A stretch of 64,000 nt of DNA from Paratinospora sagittata (Eukaryota > Streptophyta > Magnoliopsida > Ranunculales > Menispermaceae): the NCBI GenBank assembly GCA_035771175.1, contig CM069608.1, positions 9,814,019 through 9,878,018 on the forward strand, in the 5' to 3' direction. This document shows positions 31,440-42,380 of this stretch, piece by piece (within the stretch, counting starts at the first letter, position 1; every line of letters begins with the position of its first letter). Under the pieces are notes generated by a model, which saw nothing but the letters and a program-made list of their open reading frames with translations, ran no database searches and was not told where the DNA came from. The position numbers were made by a program, and so were the translations under genes.

Positions 31440-31752
31440 TCGAGGCAGATTGGACGGATGAGATGCCTCGGATCTAGGACATCCTGATATGATGAATGTA
31501 GTTATCTGTCTAGGTGCGATGTACGAAGATCCGAAGGTGTGGGATTGAATGCACTGATCGGGACTGTCAGATCGCGATCGATTGGATCGACTGCGATCTA
31601 AAGGTGCGGGATCGGTTACGACGAACAAAGCCATTAGATTGCACCTAAATCGATCGGATACAATCCAACGGTGTACGATCGGGTGCGTTAATCAAATCCG
31701 TCAGATCGCATCTAGAAGCGATCAGACTCGATCCAACGATGCAGAAACAGGC
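31440..31752 (+). repeat. gatcg-rich tandem repeats of about 67 bp upstream of the copia TATA
   Basis: Units start at about 31558 (gatcgggactgtcagatcg), 31610 (gatcggttacgacgaac) and 31677 (gatcgggtgcgttaatc), with a degenerate unit before them. Each contains cagatcgcatct-like and gatccaacg(g/a)tg blocks. Promoter-proximal placement suggests U3 enhancer repeats; this is inference. Confidence 0.7.
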
Positions 31753-31769
31753 ACCATGTACAACCACGA

Positions 31770-31786
31770 TTTGCCTATAATTAGAG
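31770..31786 (+). promoter_or_regulatory. candidate TATA box of the copia leader
   Basis: ttgcctataattagagt lies just downstream of the tandem repeats and upstream of a C/T-rich leader. Confidence 0.5.
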
Positions 31787-32039
31787 TCCTCCAAAACTCA
31801 GAAATTCATCCCAAAAAATTCCAAAATCTCCAAATTTTCTTCTTTTCTCTCTTATCTGCTTTTAGCATTCTTTTGTGAGTGAGTACAACCAATTTTGGTT
31901 TGATTATTCTTGTGAGTTGAAGTGCTGCTGTCACAAAAAAGAGATTGTTGTATCTTAGAAGACATGTGTCATACACCGTGAGCACCTAAGCAAAACATAA
32001 TTGTCTTAAGGACATAGAGTTACACTATAGTCTTAATCT

Positions 32040-32215
32040 ACGTTGTTACTCTGCTGGAATAGTAATTGATCTAGTTTAACTAGACATAATCTTGTCCCTA
32101 ATACCTTTAAATAGTGAGCGGGAGGTAGCTTGCTACTCTAGAAGAGTGGTATTTAAGCGAGACCATTGTGACTCCACCACTCAGTGAAAGCTAATTTAGT
32201 TGATTATTTTGAAAG
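32040..32215 (+). repeat. LTR/leader module shared with gypsy LTRs
   Basis: The segment contains tagtaattgatctagttt, taaatagtgagcgggagg, cttgctactctagaagagtg and gtatttaagcgagaccatt. Close matches lie at 55660-55800, 45685-45800, and inverted at 40560-40690, 44935-45065 and 52170-52320. Confidence 0.85.
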
Positions 32216-32268
32216 CTATTTTTTAGTGAAGATTGCCACCATACAGTCAACAATCTTACAACAATTAA

Positions 32269-33106
32269 CATGATGAAGATAGACTCTACCCCTAAACCAA
32301 CTACTGCTTCTGTGAAACCTGAGAAGCCAAAAAAGTTCATTGGCACTGACTTCAAAAGGTGGCAATAGAAGATGTTATTTTACCTGACCACCCTCAACTT
32401 GGTCAAGGTGCTGAATGAAGACGAACCTGAACTGAGAGATGATGAGATTGACAAACATGTCATTGCTGCAATTCAAGCATGGAGACACTTTGATTTTCTA
32501 AGCAAGAATTACATTCTGAATGGGCTGAAAAATACACCATGTAATGTGTATAGTATAGTTCGTACTGCCAAGGAACTCTAGAATTCTTTGGATAAGAAAT
32601 ACAAGACTGAAGATGTTGGCCATAAGAAATTTGTGGTCAGCATGTTCCTTGATTACAAGATGGTGGACTCAAAGACTGTGTTGGATCAAGTTCAAGAGTT
32701 ACAGATTATTCTTCATGAGATTCATGTAGAGAGAATGTCTTTGAGTAAATCTTTTCAAGTGGCTTCAATTATTAAGAAGTTGCCACCTACTTTGAAAGAT
32801 TTCAAGAACTATCTCAATCACAAGCATAAAGAGATGAGACTTGAGGACCTTATTGTAGACTGCAGATTGAACAAGACAATAAGAGTCATGACAAGAAAAC
32901 TAGAGACCATACAGAGCCTAAAGTTAACCTTGTGGAAGGAAAGTACGCCAAGAACAAGAAATGCTAGCACACTGGTGATAGTCAGGCCCAAAAGAAAGGC
33001 AAAGCCCAGAAGTTCAATGGCAAGTGCTATAATTGCCAAAAACAAGGGCACAATGCCAGATATTGTCGATCGAAAGGCAAGTCCAAGAATGATCAAGTCA
33101 ATATAA
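32269..33106 (+). pseudogene. copia gag, frame-broken
   Basis: ATG ATG AAG starts MMKIDSTPKPTTASVKPEK, then KFIGTDFKRWQ*KMLFYL, LNEDEPELRDDEIDKH, YKTEDVGHKKFVVSMFLDYK and LPPTLKDFKNYLNHKHKEMR. The nucleocapsid zinc knuckle CYNCQKQGHNARYC (near 33025-33070) is in a different frame. Stops occur at KRWQ* and AKEL*. It would build the virus-like particle in an active element. Confidence 0.82.
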
Positions 33107-33610
33107 CTGAGGAAAAGACTGAAGATGTAACTGACATGATGCTATCTGCTGTGGTTTTTGAATCCAACATGGTTGATGAACCCAGAGAGTGGTGGATTGA
33201 TACTGGAGCCACCCGACATGTTTGTGCTGATAAGAACGTGTTTTCCTCTTTTCCTCTGATCACGGGCAATTCAACAATTTCAGCAATAACGAGTTTTGGG
33301 AAGGTGGTTCTCAAGATGACCTCAGGAAAAGAACTCACCTTGATCGATGTGTTGCATGTACCTGACATCCGAAAGAATATTGTTTCAGGCTCACCATTGA
33401 GTAAAAGTGGTTTTAGGATGGTTTTTGACTCCAATAAATTTGTACTTTCCAAAAACAGTGTATTTGTGGGAAAGGGGTACTTCGAAAGAGGATTATTCAA
33501 AATGAATGTAATGTCTGTAATCCGCAACTTTAAAGATAAAAAAGATTCATCTTCTGTTTATTTTTTGGAGTCTTCTTGTTTATGGCATGATAGATTATGA
33601 CATGTTAATT
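33107..33610 (+). pseudogene. copia protease and pre-integrase region
   Basis: WWIDTGATRHVC carries the DTG active site of the aspartic protease. The chain continues FPLITGNSTISAITSFGKVV, LTLIDVLHVPDIRKNIVSGS and VFVGKGYFERGLFKMNV, then LWHDRL*HVN, where the conserved HDRLGH zinc motif is interrupted by a stop. Confidence 0.85.
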
Positions 33611-34665
33611 TTAATTCATTACGAAAATTGATGAATTTAGAATTATTACCTAACTATCAAATTAATCCAAATCATAAGTGTGAAATATGTGTTGAGGCAA
33701 AGTTAACTAAAACACCATTTCATTCCGTTAAAAGAAACACTGAACCTCTAGAATTAATTCGCAACGACATATGTGACTTAAAATTTGTACAAACTAGAGG
33801 TGAAAAAAAATATTTTATTACTTTTATTGATGACAATACAAGATATTGTTATGTTTATTTGCTTAAAAGCAAAGATGAAGCTTTGGAAGTATTCAAACAC
33901 TATAAGAATGAGGTTGAAAATCAACTTGGTATCAAGATAAAGGCAATAAAAAGCGACAGAGGTGGTGAATATGAAGCACCTTTTGGTGCGTTTTGTCAAG
34001 AATGATATTATTCATCAAACAACTGCTCCTTATTCGCCTCACTCAAATGGTATTGCTGAACGCAAGAACTGAACATTGAAAGAAATGATGAATGCCATGT
34101 TGATAAGTTCTGGATTACCTCAAAATATGTTGGGGGAAGCAATTCTTTTTGCTAACTACATTCTTAACAAAGTACCCCGTAAAAATAAGGATGTTACTCC
34201 TTATGAGTTGTGGAAATGTCGAAAACCTTCCTATAAATATTTAAAAGTGTGGTGGTGTTTAGCTAAGGTAGCAATACCTGAACTTAAAAAGGTTAAGATA
34301 GGGCCTCAAACCATTGATTGTATATTCATTGGTTATGTTCATAACAATAGTGCATATAGGTTCCTTATATACAAATCATATATTTATAATACACATGTGA
34401 ATACAATTATGGAATCTAGAAATGCATCATTTTTTGAGCATATTTTTTCAAATAAAAATATGCAAGAGCTAAGTTCCAATAAAAGAACCTATGACACTAC
34501 AAATAGCAGTAGTAATCCTCCAGATAAAAATTTTGAGGATGAACCTAGACACAGTAAAAAGGCTAAAGTTGCAAAGTCTTTTGGTCCTGATTTTCTAACG
34601 TATATGTTAAAAAGTAAGCCTCAAACTTTTAAAGAGGCAATGTCCGAAACTCCTTTTTAGAATGA
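33611..34665 (+). pseudogene. copia integrase
   Basis: [17 protein letters not shown] is the CC half of the zinc domain. The core shows [34 protein letters not shown] and SNGIAERKN, so the D-D-E residues can still be read, in different frames. A frameshift near 34000 and a stop after ERKN interrupt it. The C-terminal domain (TPYELWKCRKPSYKYLKVW, IFIGYVHNNSAYRFLIY) is continuous from 34076 to 34660. Confidence 0.87.
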
Positions 34666-35571
34666 AGCAATAAATAGTGAAATTGAATCAATCATGCACA
34701 ATCATACCTAGAAATTGGTAGATTTACCATCAGGTATGACGCCTTTAGGGTGTAAATGGATTTTTAAAAGAAAATTAAAGGCTGACGGGTCCATTGATAA
34801 ATATAAGGCTAGGTTGGCAGCCAAGGGCTTTAAACAAAAAAGAGCATTGATTTCTTTGATACATATTCACCCGTAACTAGAATAACATCCACAAGAATGT
34901 TAATTGTTATTGCTGCAATAAACAATATTGAAATTTATCAAATGGACATTAAGACAACTTTCTTAAATGGTGAATTAGAAGAAGATATATATATATATAT
35001 GCAACAACCTGAAGGATTAGTTGCATCTTGACAAGAACATAAGGTGTATAGACTTGTTAAATCATTATATGGATTAAAACAAACACCAAAACAGTGGCAT
35101 ATTAAATTTGACAATGTCATGTTGTCCAATGGTTTTAAAATCAATGAATGTAACAAATGTGTATATGTCAAAAACACACCAAAGGGCTATGTCATAGTGT
35201 GCTTTTACGTGGATGATATGTTGATTATAGGTAATAATAAAGTCATGATCAAGTCTACCAAGAAAATGTTGACTAGACATTTTGATATGAAAGATATAGG
35301 CGTTGCTAATGTTATTTTAGGGATTAAAATTTTTAAAATATCTGATGGATTAGTCTTGTCTCAATCTCATTATATTGAGAAAATATTGATTAAGTTCAAT
35401 AAATATGATACTAGTCCTATAAAAACACCTATAGATGTGAATTTACATCTTATCAAGAATAAAGGGCAACCCATAAATCAATTAGAATATTCATGTATAC
35501 TTGACAATCTAATGTATGTTATAGTATGTACACAACCTGACATAACATGTGCAATTAATAAATTGATTTGA
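34666..35571 (+). pseudogene. copia reverse transcriptase
   Basis: PLGCKWIFKRKLKADGSID, YKARLAAKGFKQK, a frameshift near 34840, then EIYQMDIKTTFLNGELEEDI, RLVKSLYGLKQTPKQWHIKF, IVCFYVDDMLIIGNN (YVDD intact) and LDNLMYVIVCTQPDITCAIN. An AT run at 34986-35000 falls inside the coding. Confidence 0.9.
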
Positions 35572-36150
35572 TTTACAAGCAATCCAGGCAAGGCTCGTTG
35601 AAAGCTTTGATTAGGGTACTTAGATATCTAAGGTACACACAATATTATGGATTGCATTATACAAGATATTTAGCTGTTTTAGAAGGATATAGTGATGCAA
35701 ACTGGATATCTGACTCCAAAGACACAAAATCTATGAGTGGATATGTGTTCACAATTGGAAGATGAGCAATATCATGGAAATCCTTAAAACAAACATGTAT
35801 AGTCAGATCCATTACGTAATCTGAATTTATAGCTTTAGATAAAGCTAGAGAAGAAGCATAATGGCTTCGTAACTTTTTAGAAGATATTATGTGTTGGTCC
35901 AAACCTGTCTCAGCAATGTGCATTCATTGTGATTGTATGTCTGCTATAGCTAGAACACAGAATAAGATGTATAATGGTAAGTCAAGAATATACGTCAAAG
36001 ACACAACACCATTAAACAATAACTTGAAAATGGAGTAATATCCATAGATTATATCAAATCAAAGGACAGCCTTACAGATCCACCAGCTAAAGGTTTGCCC
36101 AGAAATCAAGTACATTGTTCATCGAGGGGAATGGGGTTAAAGCCTATTAA
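35568..36150 (+). pseudogene. copia RNase H
   Basis: The coding reads [74 protein letters not shown] and HCDCMSAIARTQNKMYNGKS, with several stops. It ends SLTDPPAKGLPRNQVHCSS...GLKPIK*. Confidence 0.87.
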
Positions 36151-39087
36151 ATAGAGTTTCATAGTGGAAACCCATCCTAGATGATTGGAGATCCCAACTT
36201 GGTTCAAAAGGGACAACTAAATTATGAAATCTGGTGTAGCACTAAGGAAAGCCATACTCTTACCCATTCCTATGATACAATAGTGTTGCCTGCAAAATGA
36301 GTAAGGATAAGCATTGCTTTTAATGATTCCTATGAATTTATTATGTGGGGTATACCAGGGATACTCTTAATAAGACATCACCTATGTGAGTGTGAATTGG
36401 GTCAATTCTATGAGGATTTTAACGCTTGAATTATCTAAAGCACTCATGAATCTGGGAGTTGTTCAGGGCCAAAATGAACACAACCGTGAGAAACAAAATT
36501 GTTCGGAATTGAGTTGTGTGTACATTATTATCTTGGTTTGCATCAATAGCTGAACAATTCAAGACATTGTGTTCATTGATTAGCTAGCAAATCAGATCGT
36601 TGAATATCACTTATCTCCATAAGAATCACTTTCTCATCTTGAGTGAGAATCTTACTTTCTCCGAAATCACTTTTTCACTTCTAAAAAAGTGTAAATAGTG
36701 AAACAAACATGAGAATCTCATTCTCATCCCCAAGATTATCCCATACAAAACGCCCCTAAGAGTCAAGACTTATTTAATTTTTTTTTTTTTTACCATTTTT
36801 AGCTTCTTTTTTATTTTTTTGATAAGTTTTAATTCCTTTTATTTATTTATTTATTTTGATAAGGTTTGATTCCTTTTTACTCTTTTGTTGGAAACTTTTA
36901 AACCCTTTTTTTCTTCAAAAAAAAAAATCCTTTTTATTCTTTTTTGGCAACTTTTCCTTTTATCTATTTATTTTGTAATAATTGTTTTTTATTTTATTTT
37001 ATTTTTGTTAATTTTTAGTCTTTTTAATTTACATATAATGCATATGCCTGTATAATGATAATAATAAGAAGAAGAAAAAGAAGAGGAGAGAGCTTGGCGT
37101 ACCAAGCTATGCGCCTCATTGAAGTGTGCAAGACTACAACAATCGACCTGTTCGATAGAGTTATGCTGAGATACTAGCCTGCAGGTAAGGTAGATCATAA
37201 GGTGCCAAGCACCTAGTGTAAGGCACAATTCTCAAGGTGTGGCCACACCCTACCAAGCGTTAAGCCACATCGTGAATGGCCTAACCACCTAACTTGGCTT
37301 TCCATTTTATATTTACAAAAACGCTTTTATTTTAAGGATAAAACCAAAAAAAACCTTTAAGACTAAAAGCCAAAGGGGACAATATTTGTCTCATGTTGGG
37401 CAAGACTAAATAGTTGACATCGACATATTTGATGTTTGGTCAAATATTACAATACATGTTGTAGTTTAAATTAATTAACTAGTCCACATACATATGTATT
37501 GCACATAAATAAAAAAAAAGTTAAAAGTTAACAAAAAAAAAAGGATAAAAGTGATAAAAAATATTATTAAAATATGTCTTATAATTTATTGACATTACAA
37601 AAAAAAAAAATTATTGCCTTATTACCAAATTACCCATAAATGTAATTTTTTTTATATAAATTTATTTGATAATTTTATATTAAGAAGTAGTTGATAATTT
37701 AAAAATTTATGATAAAATTAAGTAGCACACCGTGAGATAAGGTGTTTTGACATTATAAATAGTATAGATTAAAGTAATGTTTATAATTCCACCATATGTC
37801 TTCGGGACAAAGTATTACCTAAAGTATTTATTGACATGTGTCGCACATAAAATAATTTTTAAATTTTTATATATACATACACGGGCGTGTTGTGAGTGTA
37901 ATTAGCTAGTAAATATAGAGTAAAGGCTAGAAATTAAAGTTTTTATTATCATTATAATTTTAATCATGATTAAATTTGTAGTTTTTGTTATTTTATATGC
38001 AAGGGATTGGATAATTGAGTTTTAAATTCATGGCTTTATAACTTACATATATAGCATAAGCCATTGAGATATGACTTCGGCCCAATTGATTGCTTTTCAT
38101 AAAGAGACATCTATTTTTTAGAAAACTCTTTTAATTGGTTTGGGTTATGATAAACTATAGTATCAATTCATACATTTACGAAATTTTATTAAAAACTAGT
38201 CTAATTAATATGAAATTTATACATGACAAGCTTGCAAATTAAACTTTGTGAAGTTAGCTTTTCCATCCACTTTTGCTCCGTGTAGAAGAGCTAAATCTTT
38301 TATTTTTCAACAAGTGCTTTTTTAATTTATTACATTTATACCGATCAATGCAATCTTAGGCTTTTTTAATTTTCTTCTTCTTTAACATTGCTGATAATAT
38401 ATAATTAATATTTTACTACACCTAATCCAAACATCTAATTACAACAATCTTCACTACATGCACTTAAATCATCTTAATTAGTTGCTTCTCATGTATTTTT
38501 AATTAGTATTACTCATTATACTGCTTTTGATGATTTTTAATTAATTCTATGATTGACATGATTTTTCTTACTTTTCTCTTTTTTTTTTCTTTTTTTTAAA
38601 GTAAGGCTATCATTCAATTGGATAAAGCATGACTAAAGAGCCCAACAACTGTTATACATATGAATTTTTTCTCAATAGTTCAATGAGATACATACACACA
38701 CACATATATATAACAATACTTTTCTACTCAATCCATTTCTTTAGTTCTATAATTGGCATAATTGTCTATTTGTTATCTTGATAAATAATTGATTCTTAAA
38801 AATCTAAAGTTTTATCATTATTTTTTTACTACTAAAATTTATGTTCACTCCTATTTTTTACATATATTAAACATATATTTCATACATTAAATCAATCTTA
38901 CTCTCCTAGTGTTAAATATTCTAAAGCTTCTTTTGACATTGTAAGTATATTAACTCTTGATTTAACTTTGTCAATTATTAACTTATTTATTAGCAATTAA
39001 TTCATTTTCTTTCTTTCTTGAATGGTAATTGGTGCACATACAAGTGTTCTCTATTGTATTCCTTTCTTTTTTCAATAATTTATGTAT
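36151..39087. other. intergenic, AT-rich, no gene
   Basis: The first 400 bases look like a copia 3' tail (ttcatagtggaaacccatcc). A hairpin-prone tgagaatctcattctca lies near 36711. Poly(T) and (TTTA)n tracts follow. The last bases, tgtat (39083-39087), are the left target copy of the element at 39088. Confidence 0.5.
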
Positions 39088-39418
39088 TGTTATAAATGTA
39101 TTTGAATATCATCATAACCTTCAATTCATTATAAGGATTTTGTAACCTCTATATTAGTGTTAGATTTAATTTTGTAATAACCAATGAAATTAATTTTTGT
39201 AACCATTGGATTTATTGATATTATTAATGTAATTTAATCCTCTTTTATAACCATGAGCCTATATAAGGAGGTATTTAGATTGCACTTAATGTACACAAGG
39301 TTTATAAAAGTCTAGAATATCATGAGAATAAAATATCTCCCCATTTCTCTATTTCTTTCTCAAGTATGTCTCCTTTATATTTGAGTATTTGTAATGGTTC
39401 TTTATTTATTTTACAACA
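39088..39418 (+). repeat. left LTR of the copia nest host
   Basis: Nearly identical to 50151-50481 (shared tttgaatatcatcataacc, gagcctatataa, atcatgagaataaaatatct). TATA box cctatataagg is at about 39258. It is followed by cgttatcaacacgaaagc, common after LTRs of one plant copia group. Confidence 0.92.
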
Positions 39419-39558
39419 CGTTATCAACACGAAAGCTCTAGAAGCTGAAAGAGATTATTTGTCTAAATGGAAAAGGTATATTGGTGGTAAGATTATGTAT
39501 CTTATTTTTTTTTATTTGATATCATTTGATATTGAGTTATTTTATAGTGTCATTATTA

Positions 39559-39561
<3 letters not shown>

Positions 39562-39600
<39 letters not shown>
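39562..39600. repeat. (TA)n microsatellite
   Basis: A TA run in the internal region of the copia host element. Confidence 0.9.
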
Positions 39601-39604
<4 letters not shown>

Positions 39605-39774
39605 TTTTATAGTCTCAAGCCACGTAAAGAAATCATATGCTTGAAGCTATATTGTTATATTTTGATTCATATGGCAAAAAGATGTGGAAAAAATATTTTA
39701 TAGCTCATAGTTATACAAAAAAAAATTCTAGCCATAAGCTAGATTGAGAATTTTATTATATGGTTGATTGTACC

Positions 39775-40868
39775 TGTCACACCTCGCCCCGAACGCGCCT
39801 AAACAGGCGAAACACTCATAGGCGAGGCATGAATGCATTATAACAATAACTGAGTGCGCAGGAACACAATGGAGTACAAATCTGATTATATTAATTTCAG
39901 AATGTATTTTTACTGAATATGATTGAGGGAACATCCTCTCAAAATCTCCCTATAATTAACAAGGGTTACAAAATGTGGGCCCAAAAAACTCCACCCAGTT
40001 CACCCTAAACTCCTGAGAAAAATTGGATAACAATGGGGTGAGCTATTGCCCAATGGGTAAAATAGCTCGAGAATATAACAATTAATAAAGAAAATTTCAT
40101 AATCAAATATCACATAAACACAACAAGCATCATTAACAGTACAACATGTATGTATGCATGACACTGTCTCGTAATGGTTCCATGATTTTACGACGCCTTG
40201 AGTTCACGTACAGATGTCCATCCCCAAGTAAACCCGGGTTCTCATTGTACGTTCCTCCTCAAGGTCGTCACCCTAGATTCACGTACAAATGTCCATCCCC
40301 AGGAAATCTCAGGTTCTCATTGTACGTCCCTCTCTAGGGAAATGTCAAGAATAGTAGGTATTGCTTCTAACTATTTTGTGGATCATAAACCACTTACGTC
40401 CCTATGTGGTGCTTATGTATGATGTCAATGCATTAGCAGGTTCGGTCTTTACTAACATTAGACAGGATTTAACAGCGTCTGGTGATTCATATCAGGTTGG
40501 AATCATCACGTGTAAAGTTAAGATGTTCAGTATCACTTGTACAAGCTGATAACTTTCAAATAAGACCGACCATATCAGTCTCCAGTTGAGAGGTGGGACA
40601 TGAGGTCCACTTAAATACCAATCGTCTAGAGTAGCACGCTACCTCCCGTTCACTATTTAAAGTTACTGGGGACAAAAATAAGTCTAGTTGAGTCAGATTG
40701 ACCAATATTCCGACATAGTAACAGTATAATACATGAATTCCAAATATACAGGCATAAGTATGACATGTATGAATGTTATACTCAATAATGCAGTGTAAAT
40801 GAATAGTAGACATAATGATAAATTAATATAAACTTTAATAAAAGTTATAAGACACGCAAACCTATTAT
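39775..40868 (-). repeat. 3' LTR of the nested gypsy, U3 deleted
   Basis: Collinear with 44181-45134 plus 46618-46727 up to gacacgcaaacctat, then unrelated sequence. It contains the 75 bp double repeat (40200-40345), the shared module (40560-40690) and the proposed branch-acceptor segment (40010-40060). Confidence 0.85.
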
Positions 40869-41550
40869 AGAATTTATTGGCCTTATCTTGCTATGTTGAG
40901 ATGGTGGTGAGAGAATAGACCTATAATTCCTTGAACCTGACAGCAAACTCACGAACTGTCATGCCACCTTGGTACAACTTGGCGAACTCATGGCGCTTCT
41001 GCCTCTTTACTGCGCCAGGGAAGTACTCACCGATAAACAGTGACTCAAACTCTTGCCAAGTCATGTCGGTGATATTTGCTCCACCAACAAGTTGGTAGGA
41101 AGCTAGTGGAATCTTTCGAGCTTCTTCAACTCCCATAGCCAAGAAAGCCTTTTTTGACTCATCGAGCCATTTTTGCGCTTCATCCGCATCAATGGTGCCC
41201 GCAAACGTAAGGGGTTGTAGCCTCTTGTACTTCATAATCTGGTTGGTTTAAGTTTCTTACTCAAATTTAACAGGTGCCTGCACAGTGACCACCTAGTTGG
41301 TCGTGGTCTCACGGACGACCATCTGAACTGTCACCTTTTTTGCCTCAACGAATCCGACAAAGAAGTGTTTTATGCTTGGAGGCATGACAAAGGGTGTGGG
41401 TTGTGGCACTGCCTACCCAAAAGTAGTGGCAATGTCGGGTGTGGCCTGCTCTGTCATCGGAGGCGGCGATTCTTGATTCTGAATCTCAAGAGGTGCCTCC
41501 TCAGCTAGACAGACAGTGCGTGACCTTCCTTTATTTCTGGTTTGCATTTT
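40869..41550 (-). pseudogene. gag fragment of the nested gypsy
   Basis: The minus strand starts near 41546 (MQTRNKGRSRTVCLAEEAP). After stops comes KYKRLQPLTFAGTIDADEAQ, KWLDESKKAFLAMGVEEARK and WQEFESLFIGEYFPGAVKRQ, then KLYQGGMTVREFAVRFKEL, a retrotransposon gag capsid region of Ty3/gypsy type. The chain ends at about 40915 where the truncated LTR begins, so nucleocapsid, protease and the rest of pol are absent. Confidence 0.82.
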
Positions 41551-42380
41551 CTCACTGGCAAGGAAAAAATAAAACCATGTTTAGGAACCGTAGCCAAGTA
41601 TAGTGTTATGATATTCTCACCAAAAAGTTCAAGAGTTCAATATAAAACCACCTATTTTTCTAGGTATAGTGTAAGGTTTTTGTTGAGGAATCAAAGAATC
41701 TTATGTGCCTCATATGTTTGGCCATGGTGTAAAACAAGGTTAGAGTATTTATATAATAATTATAAAACTTTGCAAGTATTTCAAATATTTTGGTTCATGT
41801 TTTTTGTGAACATACATATATTTTTGAAAATTCATACAAGTCATAAAGGTTCTAAGATTTGCCTTGGTAAATATCATAATCTAACGTTTTATCGCATTCT
41901 TATGTGTTCAAACTCTTTCCCTTAGTCTTTTCGACTATTATTCAAATTCGTGTGTCCCATATCACATGAATTTGGTATTAAGGGTTTCAACCAAATTAAG
42001 TTGTATGAACACGATTTCTATAAAAAACTGACGGGAGAGGAGTTCACTAATAGTATCGTCCAAGTTTACTCGCCCCATACTATGTAAACTTAGTGATAAT
42101 GTTAGTAATTCAACTTTTCCCAGATGTTTCTTTTCACACAAGGTCGTGGGTTTTCTTACTTCCACGATTTATTTAGTATCTTTCAATTTTGTTGTGTCCC
42201 ATACTACTCCAAAGTTAGTGATACAAAAAAATGGTTGCAAGTCAGCCCACCAAACATTGTCTCAAACAAACATTTCATTCATAAAAAAAAAATAGTTACA
42301 ATGCCAGTAATCATTCCTAATTTTTCCTCCTACTACTGCTCCTCCTGGACCTTCTGTTAGTTATAAAATGACTACTAGAA
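41551..42380 (-). other. non-coding internal region of the nested gypsy
   Basis: No convincing coding; short frames on both strands lack domains. It separates gag from the upstream extra ORF. Confidence 0.45.

Larger units (their letters stand above)
31286..36150 (+). mobile_element. decayed Ty1/copia element, plus strand
   Basis: A promoter-bearing leader (31286-32268) is followed by gag, protease, integrase, RT and RNase H in copia order, ending at ...SSRGMGLKPIK* near 36150. The coding is broken in many places. No second LTR copy matching the leader was found to the right, so the 3' LTR is lost or too decayed to see. Confidence 0.8.

Noticed and set aside
33093..33527. Minus-strand frame of 144 codons
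   Set aside because: It lies opposite the copia protease with its DTG motif and is explained by that coding.
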